Shown here: one piece after another, positions 33,560-45,665 of the stretch
Layout: every line of letters starts with the position of its first letter
How positions within the stretch are numbered: the first letter of the stretch is position 1
NCBI GenBank assembly: GCA_032717465.1
Contig: CM064697.1
Span: 5,346,533-5,410,532 of the forward strand
Reading direction: 5' to 3'
Origin: Coenobita brevimanus
Lineage: Eukaryota; Arthropoda; Malacostraca; Decapoda; Coenobitidae
DNA length: 64,000 bases
Notes under the pieces: generated by a model
Databases searched by the model: none
What the model saw: the letters and a program-made list of their open reading frames with translations, nothing else
What the model was told of the DNA's origin: nothing
Program-made: the position numbers and the translations under genes

Positions 33560-34790
33560 GAACAATGGGCTTGATGATGTGCCGTGGCGTGTCGAATATG
33601 ACGGTAGTGAACAGAGTGAAGGGTCATGTGGTTTGAGGTCAGGAGGCTGTTTAATGCCGAGGGATACCTGTAGTCCATCTTCAATCACACAGGTGTAGGT
33701 TAAGGAACGGTAATGGCAAACAGGAACACGCTGGATGAGGCAATAAATTAAGACAAACCAAACCGCTATAAGTTCTTAGTTACTTATGAAAATTACAAAG
33801 GAAAACAACCAACAGGAAAAAAGGAAAAACAACGAATTCTACATCACATAGAGAAAATATATGAAAAAAAAAAATACACTCTACCGTTGTTCCTTCTGGT
33901 AATGAGATGTCTATTGGTACGAGATAAGGATTGAAACAACTTCCTAAAAAAAAAAAAAAAAAAAAGTTTTCTGTTTCACTTTAGTTTCCTATTAAGATGA
34001 CTGGTTAAAGTGGCATTGACGGTCAAAGTAACCCAAGAGGATAATTCATAACAGTTGTGGTTCAGTATGTAGTGATGGTGATGAAGTTTTAGGAGAGGAA
34101 GTGGTCCACAGTGAGTAGTCTAATGTATGGACGGTGAAGTGATGGCAAGTAGTCGTTATAATGATGTCTTGTTAAGTGAAAGTGATAATGAAACATACTG
34201 CGAAAGTCAGGTTTTAAGCAACCGTGATGATAAAGGCTGAGAAATTATACCCGAGTGATGGAAAGGTGTGTAGTGAATTATAGGTATTTGAAAAGAGTGA
34301 GTTCAATGGTAGTATCAAAAGAACATGAAACACTGCAGCCAGACCTGTAATTTTAACAGTTGTGGTGAAACAGTCGTGGTTACGCTAGTGATTGTGATTA
34401 ATGATGGTGACAATGGAACAGATGGTAAACTGCTCGTGATACTGCCAAAATTAGTAACAATATTTTATACTCTTTGAATATATCTGCAGTCATGTATCAC
34501 CATTCAGAACCATTTGTTATATAAATGTTATATAAATTCTGACAGTGGCCTCCGTTGCCGAGTTGGTGGCGGCATGACAAACGTAGTGGTGCAGCAACAG
34601 CGGTAACAGAGGCAACGTCCCTGACCTACTAAGCGACCAGCCACACACATAAAACGTAAGAGGGACGAATTGACCTTCCCCACCCATTCATACTGCTGAC
34701 ACGCTAAGGGTTGTGGTGGTGAAGTTAGGATGTTACCTCATTATACGGTCAGGTATTAATTAATGGCCCATTCATTTATTTCCTCTTCAT
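33560..34790. other. unique sequence, no gene assigned
   Basis: A-runs near 33945. GTG/GATG-rich wording at 34050-34450 hints at a very old degenerate repeat. A partial box-A-like word (TTGCCGAGTTGG) at about 34560 has no convincing partner. Confidence 0.4.
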
Positions 34791-34794
34791 ATGA

Positions 34795-35270
34795 AAATAA
34801 TGGAGAATGAAAAGACGAAGACAGAATGGGGAAGACAGAATGGGATGATAGGAACAGGAGGGAATGGAAGAGTGAGGACGGGAGGCAAATAATAAGGAAA
34901 AGTAGAGAAGGATGAGAGGGGAAAGAGACAATAAGATAAAGGGAGAATGGGAAAACACAGGGGAAAATGAAGAGAGAACTATGGTGAGGAGAATGAATGA
35001 CAAAGGGAACATAAGAAAGTACGAAAGATGTAGGAAGGGAAATGGAAAATATGCAAAAAGGAAAGAGAAGAATGAGGGGAAAATGAATATAAACAGGATG
35101 AGGAGAGAGAGAGATGGCAAGAGAAGAAAATTTAATAGAATACGGTACTAAAGATAGGTATAAAGAGAGCAAGATGACAGAGAGCAAGATTACACCAAAG
35201 GAAAATAATAATGCACAAAGAAAAGAGAAAAATAATGACAGAGATGGACTGTACGGAATACTGAAGAATA
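34795..35270. repeat. polypurine-strand domain
   Basis: The plus strand is dominated by A and G (GGAGAATGAAAAG-type phrases). The minus frame of 203 codons (34756-35367; Ser/Leu/Phe/Pro-rich) is compositional. Confidence 0.85.
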
Positions 35271-35369
35271 TTGCTAAAAATAAACGTTGAAGGACTAAAA
35301 AAAAAAATCGTTTGTAAGAAAGATTAATTTGACATCCACAGCGGTACCTGTCACTAATATTACACATAG

Positions 35370-36560
35370 CTAACCAACACGACCATCACATTAACATAGC
35401 AACACAACCCTACCACACACACATACTGACTTTACTTCTACACAAAATTCCCAGGCACATACTACCTTACACTTATATATAAAAATAAAGCCAACACGAC
35501 TAAAACAGAGCCAACATTGACCACAATTCCATAAGCCAAAACCAAATGATTCTGATATTAAAAGTATCTTATCCAAATACACCAAGACTGTATGGCTAAA
35601 CATTACAGCCAGAATTATTCCTAAAATCCAAGACAATAAAATCCAAGACAATTATAGCTAAATTATTACAGAAATTACAGCCACAGTAACATATATCCAA
35701 GAAAAATAATACTTAAGATACATTACTAACAAAGCAGTTCCATTCACACGTTACCACTTCACTTCTTACCACTTCACTTCCCCAAGAAACACTCAACAAT
35801 TATCAGTACTATAAACCACCAAGATGGCCATTACCTCAGCCACCGTATATATAAAAAATGAACCGCATATAATTCCAGACTCCTAACATAAGCAATCAGC
35901 CTTAGCAATCCATTAACTATCACACAATTAAACCATAATGACATCTTTACAACCCTAATCAAATCACATCCCCATTAACTTTCATATTACTGTAAACTAA
36001 ATCATATCCTAAATAATAATCACACAGTTAATACAGGTTAATCTTAAAACCTGTGTTCAGATCTACACCATTAATGATTAAGATATTTTAAACCACCATC
36101 ATAACCTTCTAACCCTAACCAAAACCACAACAAAATCATTCACATAACACACTTTCAGCCTCAAAGCTTTAACCAGTCACAGTTTCAACCAATATCTATC
36201 CAGCGCTACATCATAAAAAAAGACATCTCATTCCAAGCCACATCCTAAAGTCACCATCACACTCAAAGCCATTATCACCCACACTACAACCACAATATTA
36301 TACAATGAACCTCAGCCAGACTACTAACCATAATCACATACCACAACCACACCCACAACAGCGACATTACCATCCACTACCACAACCACACCCACAGTGC
36401 CAATCATTACAACCAGCCACTACGCACCTACCACAATTCTACACCAACCACAACATCACCCACAGCTACACCACAGCCCTAATTTCATGACATAACTACA
36501 ACCTAATCATAACACACGTAAGCCACGGGTATAAGCCCACCTTCACACATGCGTAACTAC
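35370..36560. other. G-depleted A/C/T domain
   Basis: For about 1.2 kb the plus strand has very few G, with CCACAACCACACCCACAACA-type wording around 36330-36480. This skew is different from the GA/CT domains elsewhere. No gene seen. Confidence 0.75.
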
Positions 36561-36619
36561 AAGCGCACCTGAAGCCACACCTGTGGATCGCCCCCCTAGT
36601 TTTAACAGGGTACGGCACG

Positions 36620-36825
36620 GCATGGGGAGACTTCTTAGCACTACTTCCCTGGCGATTCATTTAGCATATGACGTCTTAATACCTTCATGTGTTTCATTTA
36701 CACTTTCTAATATCTAAGTTTCCATCATTAACACACGAGAATATTATGTTGTAACAGGCAAAGTAAATCGCTTTGGAAGAGGTGTTACGGAATCTCCAAA
36801 GCTACACAGAATAGGGCCACCTCGA
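36620..36825. mobile_element. FB-2 foldback element
   Basis: Left arm TTAGCACTACTTCCCTGGCG, ATTCATTTAGCATATGACG; right arm GGCAAAGTAAATCGCTTTGG, AAGAGGTGTTACGGAATCTC. Spacer about 100 bases. Confidence 0.75.
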
Positions 36826-37435
36826 GTCAACGGTAAAGTAACTCAGTAGGAGACACAGTTTACACCCCCGTGTGAAGACGACAAACTCCGGATTTTACAT
36901 TTACACTCCACATCAAGAATCATGTCTACAATAAAAACAAGAAATAACCCACACTTACACCACAACTATAACTTTTAATATAACCTCAATCACATCCACA
37001 ATTCAACCGTGCTCTAGAACGTCAAAAACATGATCAACCAAACCACCAAAACAAACAAGGCCTTGACAGCAAAAATTCCGTAACAAGAAAATAAACTTTA
37101 ACGTTGCCACCCATACTTTGTGCTTCACAGAGTACATCCAGTTTTTGTTTCCATGTACTGAACCATTTTCGATAATAGAGTTTCGTAACCAACAGTTTTT
37201 TGCTTGTAGGTACAGAATCATTTTACAAAGTCAATATGGAACCCTCGACATACTATGAGAAATTATTATATTCATTAATCTGTTCTTGATTCTGATGAAA
37301 TAGCTCGAAATTGACAAGCTCTGCATTATGCTCTGGCACCATCAATACAGATTAATTTCAAAGAGAGAATGAAGGTTGGTATTCAGTCGTCCCTCCTACC
37401 ACAGTGGTGCAGGGAGGAGAGTCACACGCGGCGGA
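36826..37435. other. unique sequence, no gene seen
   Basis: A 72-codon minus frame (37003-37221) is present but unrecognised. Confidence 0.45.
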
Positions 37436-37590
37436 GGAAATGAGGGAGAAGGGGAGAATACGGAAGGATAAGAGAAGAAGGATGGAGGAGAAAATGAAGG
37501 AATATGGATAGAGATGAGGATGGACATGGATATAGATGGCTATGGAGATGGAGATGGATGGCAGAAGCAAAACTGAAGCAAGAATCATTC
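37436..37590. repeat. purine tract with ATGGAG hexamers
   Basis: GAGAAGG wording passes into GGATGGACATGGATATAGAT and GGAGATGG repeats. Confidence 0.7.
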
Positions 37591-38049
37591 AGCCATTAAT
37601 CACTATCACTGCCGTTTCCATGATTTTATTTTTTTAATATGATTCTGTAGCTACTGTGAGGATAGAGGGAGACGTCAAATAGGTTGCCGCCTCACAGTTC
37701 ATCTTATCTGGACGACGAGTTACATATGTAAAGTAACACCAGATCACCTGCAGGTCCACAATCAATCATGGCTAAATAATGTCCATTAAGGTTATCACTG
37801 TTACCGGTCATGACAGCCTTATGGTACCATTAACAAGCATAAAGCATTTAATCTCACACTCTCTCTCCTTCCTTAAGTCTCGCCAGCAATGATGCAACAC
37901 ACTGCACCCTGACCGTACTAAAAGGCATCCATGTATCATCACGAGGAAAGTGAGATGAATGTTATGGATGGTGGCAAAGGCGGTGGTTAGCTCAGGTGGT
38001 GGTGGGAAATAATGTTGGTGCTAAGGAGGGTGAGGGTGGCTGTTGTTGC

Positions 38050-38335
38050 CTCTACCTGTGATGGTTAGGCCCTTCTGTCCCATGAAGTACATCACTTTTT
38101 TCATTTACTCCTGCTACGACCGGACGAATTTATTCACTTTCTCTTACGTACTTGCTACAGGAAGACGATTTCAATCAGCTTACGAGAGCCACATGAGTTA
38201 CGGGATCAATGAGGGCTGTGTGTGACCCCTCCTCTTCGAAACGTCTCTCTTAAGCTGAATAAAATCGTCTGAAAGCAAGAATAATACCAGAACTACATCA
38301 TCCCAGTGAAAGGGCTAATGGTCGCCTGGTGTTTG
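38050..38335. mobile_element. FB-1 element with a doubled left arm
   Basis: Two left arms in tandem (CTGCTACGACCGGACGAATT and TGCTACAGGAAGACGATTTC, AATCAGCTTACGAGAG), then the right arm TTAAGCTGAATAAAATCGTC, TGAAAGCAAGAATAA, ending CATCCCAGTGAAAGGGCTAA. Confidence 0.75.
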
Positions 38336-38439
38336 TGGTTACTGATGTGGCATACTAAAGGGGTTCCTGTGGTTAGTGATGGGGTAGTGGAGGTGTTTTT
38401 GTGGATCTGGTGATGGCTGTGGAGTGTGGCGATGTCTTA

Positions 38440-38725
38440 TTAGTGGGAGAGGTGTTGTGGATCTACGAGTGAAGGTAGTTGGTGGTGACTGATAGTGGTA
38501 GTTGGTGTAGAGGGCGAGAGATGACAGTTGTTGGTGATGATGACAATGGCTGATGTAGAGGGTGAAAGATGATAGTTGCTGGTGATTGATAGTGCCAGTC
38601 GATGTAGAGGGCGAGAGATGACAGTTGTTGGTGATTGATGATAGTAGTGGTTGTAGGGGATGAAATGTAGTGGTTGTTGTTGGTAGGTGATTGATGATAC
38701 TGTCGAAGAGGTGGTGATTGTTGCT
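38440..38725. repeat. about 60-bp minisatellite, 4-5 copies
   Basis: Unit contains GATGTAGAGGGCGAGAGATG, ACAGTTGTTGGTGATTGATA. Copies start near 38459, 38503, 38551, 38598 and 38650 with unequal spacing (44-60 bases). Confidence 0.8.
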
Positions 38726-38789
38726 AACATTGATAATGGCCTTGCTACATCATCATTAACTTGTAATACTTAAGGACGATATTAAAGAC

Positions 38790-39170
38790 GCACAGGCTAA
38801 ATATGCACACTTGTACGAAAGAAAAAGGGAAAGAATAAAGTGTTTATCAGACGTGCAAAGGGCATGAAGAGACAGTTGTACAGAAAAAAAAAAGAGAGCA
38901 AGAAGGAAGTGCATATCATCAGCGCATAGGGCATTAATAGAAAGTTGAAGAAATGAGGGTAAGATTAAAATGTTTTTAGTTAATTGGGAAAGAATGGACA
39001 GTTGTATTACAGAAAAGAGGAGAATGAAGTGTTTATAGTCCATAGGGCAAGGATAGACGGATGTACCTGAGAAAAGTAAGAATGAAGAGGAAGAGAGTGA
39101 CACGTATATCACAGAATCATGTGAGAAGAGCACAGTTATACCGGAGACAAAAGTGAATGAGAACAGTGTT
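38790..39170. repeat. about 60-bp degenerate tandem repeat, 6 copies
   Basis: Recurring blocks AATGAAGTGTTTATAGTCCA, TAGGGCAAGGATAGACRGTT, GTACCAGAGAAAAG. The 154-codon minus frame (38756-39220) covers the array. Because the period is near 60, the frame stays phased, which makes it look gene-like. Confidence 0.8.
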
Positions 39171-39364
39171 GGTGGTCTACAATGCTTCTGTCTATGAACG
39201 AAATAAAACCATCGTCGCAAACTAACTCAAGAAAGCTGTTGTTTGGCATCTTTAAAAAAAAACATCGAAAAAAATGTGGGAAAACCATGTTTCCATAAAC
39301 GATAGTACTAAATACCTGGTAAGCATGTCGTGGTTAAAAAGGATACATTATCTTTTTTTCTCAC

Positions 39365-39830
39365 TAGTGGAAGTTTTGAACAAGATGGATGGGCAAGAAT
39401 ATGGGCGAAAATAATGGAAGTAAAATGAATAGGGATGAGAAAGTGAAAAACGAAAGAAAAAATGAAGAAAGACAGGGATATGAAGAAAGAGGGAGATCGT
39501 ACGCGTAAAACCGGGAAAGATAAGGAAGCAAACATATCAAAACAGAATGGGGAAAGATGTATGAGGGTGAGCAAGATGAGCAACGAAAGAGAAGAGAAAC
39601 GAAGAAGACAGAGAGAAGGGACACAGACAGGACAAAGCAAAGACAATTGGGAAAAAGGAGACAGAAAAAAAAGGAGAAATAAGAGTCAAGCAAGTGCAGG
39701 AAAGTCGAACAACAAAAGAAAATCAAAATGAGGATAAAAACGAGGACAGCGAGAGAAAGGGGCTGAGAATCGTGGGGAAAACGAAAGTGAATGTAAGTGC
39801 AGTGAAGATGAATTTGCAAGAGCACGTGAA
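39365..39830. repeat. polypurine-strand domain
   Basis: A/G-dominated plus strand; long frames on both strands (Lys/Arg/Glu-rich plus, Ser/Leu/Phe-rich minus) are compositional. Confidence 0.85.
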
Positions 39831-39982
39831 AGACATATGGTGGCAGTGCAGGCGGTGGTGGTAGTTAGGTTAATGACGTGATAGTAGTGGATCGCCTAAC
39901 GGTGGTAATTTGGATAGGGTGGATGTTGATGGTAAGTGGGGAGGACCTGGCTCTTGGAAGGTTGAGCAGTTGCAGGCTTCAC

Positions 39983-40001
39983 AAAAAAAAAAAAAAAAAA
40001 A

Positions 40002-40088
<87 letters not shown>
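39983..40088 (+). repeat. poly(A)-(GT)n-(GA)n triple compound repeat
   Basis: Twenty A, then about 35 bases of GT, then about 50 bases of GA with no spacer between the blocks. Confidence 0.97.
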
Positions 40089-40090
<2 letters not shown>

Positions 40091-40109
40091 ACAGGAATTA
40101 ACTTTAACC

Positions 40110-40325
40110 CCCTAAGTATCCTCAGATGGTTCCTTTTTAATATTCTTGTTTTTTCTAGGCGATTTTATTCAGCTTAGGAGATACATTTCTAACTGGATGG
40201 GTTTAGATATCGCCTACATTAACCCCTTCATTACTGCGTGCTCTGAGTTAAACAAAATCGTCTGTTAACAGTAAAAATGAATTACACAGGATGTCCTCTG
40301 GGTGAAAGAATTATTCATGGAGTGG
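40110..40325. mobile_element. FB-1 foldback element, well preserved
   Basis: Begins AACTTTAACCCCCTAAG. Left arm TCTAGGCGATTTTATTCAGC, TTAGGAGATACATTTCTAAC; centre TTAACCCCTTCATTACTGCG; right arm GAGTTAAACAAAATCGTCTG, TTAACAGTAAAAATG. Confidence 0.8.
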
Positions 40326-40447
40326 ACAAGCCGTGTGTACTTGAATATTCATTAAGTGGACATACAGGCCTTGTCGACTGTCATGCATACAAAACACTAA
40401 CATTTATTTGACAGTCGTACAGGTTGTTCTGAACAACGGAATACTGA

Positions 40448-40877
40448 TCTAAAAATAATAATTCAAGATGAAGTTGACTCCACAAATAATAGGCCAGGAA
40501 GAAAGTTGGGTCTACAAATAATAAACCAGGAAGAAAGTTGAATCTACAAATAATAAGCCAGGAAGAAAGTTGAATCTACAAATAATAAGCCAGGAAGAAA
40601 GTTGAATCTACAAATAATAAGCCAGGAAGAAAGTTGGGTCTACAAATACTAAGCCAGGAAGAAAGCCGGTTCTACAAAATATAAGCCCGGGAAGAATTTT
40701 GACTCTACAAATAATAAGCCCGGGAAGAAATCTGACTCTATAAAAAGCCAGGAAGAAAGTTGAATCTAAAAATAATAAGCCAGGAAGAAGCTGAATCCAA
40801 AAATAATAAGCCCGGAAGAAAGTTGAATCTAAAAATAATAAGTTGAATCTATAAGTAATAAGCCAGGAAGAAAGTCT
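40448..40877. repeat. 32-bp minisatellite, about 12 copies
   Basis: Unit CCAGGAAGAAAGTTGAATCT plus ACAAATAATAAG, period exactly 32 in the left part (CCAGG at 40494, 40526, 40558, 40590). The right part has deletions, a GGAAGAAATCTGACTCT variant and AAAAATAATAAG in place of ACAAATAATAAG. Confidence 0.95.
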
Positions 40878-41054
40878 CGCTGTATCAGGTTTATCTTACT
40901 ATATCGTATTAGCCAAGAAAACCAGCTTCGAGGAAACATTGGTGACGCTGATGATCACACCTGTTACTGTAGTTTTAAGGGCCAAGGTAGCGTATATGAG
41001 TCATCCTTGTAAATAAACAGGGGTTGGGAAAATGATGTTATTCCAAGATGATTA

Positions 41055-41360
41055 ACCCTTTCAGTATGATGTCACGTGAATCTTTGCGTTGTTACCGACA
41101 AACAACTTAATTCAACTTAGGACTCTTGCAATGCAGGGTTAAAAGTAATCTACAAACTTCCTTTTATTTTTAATGTCTTCTATCTTAATACATCCTGACG
41201 ATTTTATTAACCTTAGGGAAGTCTTCTCAGCTTCAAGGTTAGTAGTAATCTCCATTCACGCCCTTCAGCAGTCTGATATATTTATTTATTCTTGTTATTA
41301 TCATACGATTTTGTTCATCTCAGTAAGGCCTCTTGTAGCGCAGGAGCAAAGACGAATTTA
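41055..41360 (+). mobile_element. three FB-1 left arms in tandem
   Basis: Arms centred near 41105, 41205 and 41310, all in the same orientation, about 96-108 bases apart (AACAACTTAATTCAACTTAG; CTGACGATTTTATTAACCTT; CATACGATTTTGTTCATCTC). Each arm is followed by a CTTC..GCAGGGTTAA / CAAGGTTAGT-like end. Confidence 0.75.
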
Positions 41361-41966
<606 letters not shown>

Positions 41967-42094
41967 CAACTACTAATTAAGACTTTCACAGAATCAGCCA
42001 CATTCTTCCTGGAGCCAATGTCTTCTGCTATCCTTGTCTTTACCCGTAGAAAGTTACATCGGTTAAAACTCTATATCATACAGCCTCGAAAGAA

Positions 42095-42670
42095 CCAATA
42101 GATAAGTTGCTGAGAAAATGAGAACGAAGATGAGAAAAGGAGAGGGAAGAATGAAGGGGAAATAAAAGAAAGAAAGTAATGAAAGGAGAAGGAAGAAGGA
42201 ATGACGAAGGAGTAGTTCCGTGAGAAAGGGAATGTGGAGAGAGGATAATGGAAGTGAGAGGAAGAAACGAGGGAGGAAAAAAGAAGGTAGGAGAATAAGG
42301 AGGTATGGAAACTGAATGTGGAGATGGGAGAAGGAGAGGAATGGAGGGAAGAGTAGAGGGAAAGAGGGAAAATGAGAGGGCAGAACGAAAGAGGAGGGCG
42401 AAAAGAGGAGATGAAAAAGGAAGAAGAAAGTAAGGTAAAAGGGAAGAAGAGAGAGAGGAAGAGAGGAGAAGAGAGATATGGAGGTAGCAGAGAGAGATGG
42501 GATAAAGAAAACAAATGAGGAGAGACAGAAGGGAGGAGGAAGGAGATGGGAGATGGAAGGGAAGGAGATAGGAGGACGAAATGGAAGAGGGGAGGAAAGA
42601 GACTGGTGAAGGAAGAGGGAGGGAAGAAGAAAGGGAAGGGAGGAGGAAAGTGAAGAAGTAGGTAAAGGAA
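42095..42670. repeat. polypurine-strand domain, about 575 bases
   Basis: Almost entirely A/G on the plus strand (GGAGGAAAG, AGAGAGGAAG wording) with isolated T. Minus frames of 228 and 147 codons are Ser/Phe/Leu/Pro artefacts. A C-run patch follows at 42693. Confidence 0.9.
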
Positions 42671-42764
42671 TGTAGGTTACGACGATGAAAGCTGCCCCCC
42701 CCCAGCCCCCCCTCCCTCCTTTTCCTGCCTTCCTCTTCTTCCTCCCTCTTTCTCAAGGCCAAAG

Positions 42765-42880
42765 CTAACCCCTTCGCTACGACTAGGCTCTCCTAAATTA
42801 AAAGAAAACCGTCTGCCCGTAGGAAGAACAATATTAAAAGTCACTGTACCGAAGGAGTTAATGGATATCTTATAAATCCC
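42765..42880 (-). mobile_element. FB-1 right arm
   Basis: GCTAACCCCTTCGCTACGAC, CTCCTAAATTAAAAGAAAAC, CGTCTGCCCGTAGGAAGAAC, then CTGTACCGAAGGAGTTAATG. Confidence 0.8.
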
Positions 42881-43692
42881 TCACAACAACCAGGTCAGTT
42901 GTATGAGTGAAATCAACTGACTGTAACAAGCAATAAGCAAGCGTACCTGTTGACCCCGTGCCTTCCTCATACCGACATAACCATAAAGAGGCAAATATGT
43001 CCTGTAATTAAAGATGCTGTAGGTGGTCTTGGAGTTTAGGCAATCAATTTATATACACCACATCAAAGCAGACGTGGATGAAGTGAGAAGAGAGGAGTGG
43101 GTGGGATGGGCTAGAGTGATGGTGGGAGGTGAAGGATGCAGACTGGAGTTTATGTGAAGATGGATGGGCCAATAAGGTATAAGCTAATGATAGGACAGCA
43201 AAAATTCTGGGGGTTGAGCAGAAAGGAATGAGTGCAGTGGGTGGAATAATCTAAAATACTGGAGGAAGATGGAGCATGGCAAGAGGAGTACACCATGTGA
43301 ATTTCAGCGCTTTGCAAGGGGTAACATGAAAGGTGTAAGCCGCGGAAGTTCGATGTTGGAGGGGTAATAAAGAGGGCGAGGTGGGTGGAAAGCAAGGGGT
43401 TGGAGGGGTCTGGGATGGTGGTATGGGGTGGGACGGAGGTAATACACCCTGTAAAGAGAAACACTGTAGGCTTGCTAGTATGGGTGTAACAATAAATTCT
43501 TTCAAAACTATATCAAACCGAACAACAAAAAGAACGAGAAGAAAGTAAGAACGGATCGATCTTATATACCGGTTCCTGGTGTCTGCTCAAGCAAATAAGA
43601 CGTCAATGCAGTGGATGAGTTAGGACACAAGGGAAACTCATTTTATACTGAACCAGGAATACAAATTAGTTAAAATTTACCATGCTGTAAAC

Positions 43693-43695
<3 letters not shown>
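42881..43695. other. G/A/T-rich spacer, no gene assigned
   Basis: Minus frames of 104 and 84 codons in different phases (43150-43505) overlap one another over a GGGGTGGG-type region and are not convincing. Confidence 0.45.

Positions 43696-43742
<47 letters not shown>
43696..43742. repeat. (CT)23 microsatellite
   Basis: Pure CT run ending in CAGCACAGAGG. The CT-CAGC junction is like that at 19.40 kb, where CT replaces the FB-1 core. Confidence 0.96.
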
Positions 43743-43745
<3 letters not shown>

Positions 43746-43844
43746 CAGAGGGTTTCCCCCAGACCAGTCCAGGGGTGAGGCAGGAAGGTCAAGCCACCCG
43801 CCACTGACCTTCCTCTCCACATAAATGGTAGGGAAGTCTCAGCC

Positions 43845-44035
43845 TACACTGGGCTTTTTATTACCACACAGGGCTTTCTACCACCACACAGGGCTCTCCA
43901 CCACCACACAGTACTTTCTACCACCACACAGGGCTTCCTACCATAACAGAGGGCTTCCTACCACCACACAGCGCTTCCTACCACAACACAGGGCTTCTTA
44001 CCACAGCACAAGGCTTCCTACCACAACACACACAC
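43845..44035. repeat. 20-bp minisatellite, about 9 copies
   Basis: Unit ACCACCACACAGGGCTTTCT with variants in the third triplet. The plus frame (43825-44130) reads through because occasional 1-2 base changes keep it open. Confidence 0.93.
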
Positions 44036-44332
44036 TCGCCACCACTCTCACTTTCCCCTGGCTGCTGCTGGGCCTCTCACTCTCACTGTCACTTTCAATT
44101 GCGTCCGTCTGTAGCTCCAACTTTCACTGACTTCGCAGATTTTCACTTTCGTTTTCGCTGGCTGGCGTCCTTTACACCAGCTTTCACCAACTCCTTTCAG
44201 TTTAGTACTCGCTTTTGCTTTCAGTCACTTGTGTTCTCTCTCATCTCTCACTCCAGTTTTCTCTCGATGCTTTCGTTCTGTTCTCGTACTTAACTGCTCC
44301 ACCTTCCTTGACACCTACTCTCACTTTCAGTA

Positions 44333-44335
<3 letters not shown>

Positions 44336-44367
<32 letters not shown>
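44336..44367. repeat. (CT)16 microsatellite
   Basis: Pure CT run inside a pyrimidine-rich ACTTTCAC-type tract (44050-44330). Confidence 0.95.
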
Positions 44368-44370
<3 letters not shown>

Positions 44371-44389
44371 CAACCATCCTTCTTCTCAC

Positions 44390-44520
44390 TGATTAACTCC
44401 TTCACTAAGATTACATTGTTTTTTATCGTTCTTGCTCTAAGTTTATCTAGCTTAGGAGTGATTTGTCGAACTGGAGAGGTTACGGTAGATAAAATGCCTA
44501 CATTAATCCCATCACAAAAA
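44390..44520 (+). mobile_element. FB-1 left arm
   Basis: TTAACTCCTTCACTAAGATT, TATCGTTCTTGCTCTAAGTT, TATCTAGCTTAGGAGTGATT and ACATTAATCCCATCAC in FB-1 order, with the core GACGATTTTATT altered. Confidence 0.65.
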
Positions 44521-44829
44521 GAGATTTTTTTCCCCTAAGTTGCATACAATAGTATAAAAACTGTAAAACTAAAATGTAAAAAATCATAGGCGTGACGGGA
44601 AAAATATTCGTTCACTTTTTCTTCTTACACTTACTTAATTTTCTACATTTCTGTTTTACAAGTTAGTGAGGCCAGTTTTTGCAGTACGAATATGGTTCAG
44701 GGCAACTGGATTTTTGTACTTGTGAATTCATTTCGTTTAATCCTTCTTATTCTTCCCTGAAAAGGTACGAATGAACTTGTAAACAGAGAAGTGAGCAACT
44801 TTGAGGACACTTTTAATTAACACTCTCAG

Positions 44830-45017
44830 TTACCTTTAATTAACTCCCACCTGAATAAAATCACCTGTTTGTACATGGATGAGTATACTAGAGCCGCCCC
44901 GACCAAGAGAGTGTTAATGTTGACTTGCCGACTTTCCCAGGCATCTATATTCAGCTAAATAAAATTGTCCACTATTGCCTGTAGTCAAATACCAAAGTTG
45001 TTTCGACCTTGAGAGGG

Positions 45018-45019
<2 letters not shown>
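44830..45019 (-). mobile_element. two FB-1 right arms in tandem
   Basis: AACTCCCACCTGAATAAAAT, CACCTGTTTGTAC and then CAGCTAAATAAAATTGTCCA, CTATTGCCTGTAGTC, same orientation, about 105 bases apart. Confidence 0.65.

Positions 45020-45073
<54 letters not shown>
45020..45073. repeat. (AC)27 microsatellite
   Basis: Pure CA run, starting immediately after the FB-1 end GAGAGGGTTC, followed by ACAGACAG words. Confidence 0.97.
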
Positions 45074-45075
<2 letters not shown>

Positions 45076-45379
45076 TACAGAAATAAACAGACATGTAGAC
45101 TGATAGATACACAGAGATCCCTACACACTCATACATACGCACATACATACACAGACAGACAGACAGATAAACAGATAAGAACAATGGAATCCAACATAAA
45201 CTTACAGAAAGCCTCTCTTCATATAAGTTACAGTATGGCCCAGGGATATAGCTACAGCCCCCACAAAGCATTATAACCCGCCAAATAACCTTGAATTATA
45301 ATCTACTCAGCGATCAGTCTCTCCACCACTACACTTTAACCCGGAAACGACACAAAAACTAGTGCCTGGCAATAGAGAC

Positions 45380-45665
45380 GATGGTGAGGTTATCCGTGGA
45401 AGAAAGGGAGAGAAGGGAGGAAATGGAAGAAGGAAGGGAGAAAAAAGGGAGGAAAGGGAGGAGACAGAAAAGCTTGACAAAAGGGACAAGAAAGAAAAGG
45501 GAGAAGAAAGGGTGAAAAGGGAGAAAGGGGTGAAGGGAAAAATGGAGAAGGGAGAAATGGGATTGAAAAAGGGTGAAAGTGAAGAAGAAAAGGAGAAAGG
45601 TGAGAAGAAAAGGAGAAAGGGGAAAAGAAAAGGGAGAAGAAGAAGGGGAGAAAATGGAGAAGAAA
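45380..45665. repeat. polypurine-strand domain
   Basis: GGAGAAGGGAGAAATGG wording; the 140-codon plus frame (Lys/Glu/Gly/Arg) and 184-codon minus frame are compositional. Confidence 0.9.

Noticed and set aside
34546..34680. Box-A-like TTGCCGAGTTGG, possible tRNA or SINE
   Set aside because: No box B at a plausible distance; the nearest candidate (GGACGAATTGACC) is about 100 bases away and poor. Could be a disrupted SINE, but not supportable.
38756..39220. 154-codon minus frame resembling a membrane protein
   Set aside because: Covers a tandem repeat of about 60 bases; hydrophobic residues come from the A/G-rich complement and the block repeats with the DNA unit.
42076..42762. 228-codon minus-strand frame
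   Set aside because: Lies on a polypurine tract; absence of stops follows from the lack of TA-containing words on the minus strand. Same reasoning for 34756-35367, 45307-45861, 47771-48463 and 60077-60568.
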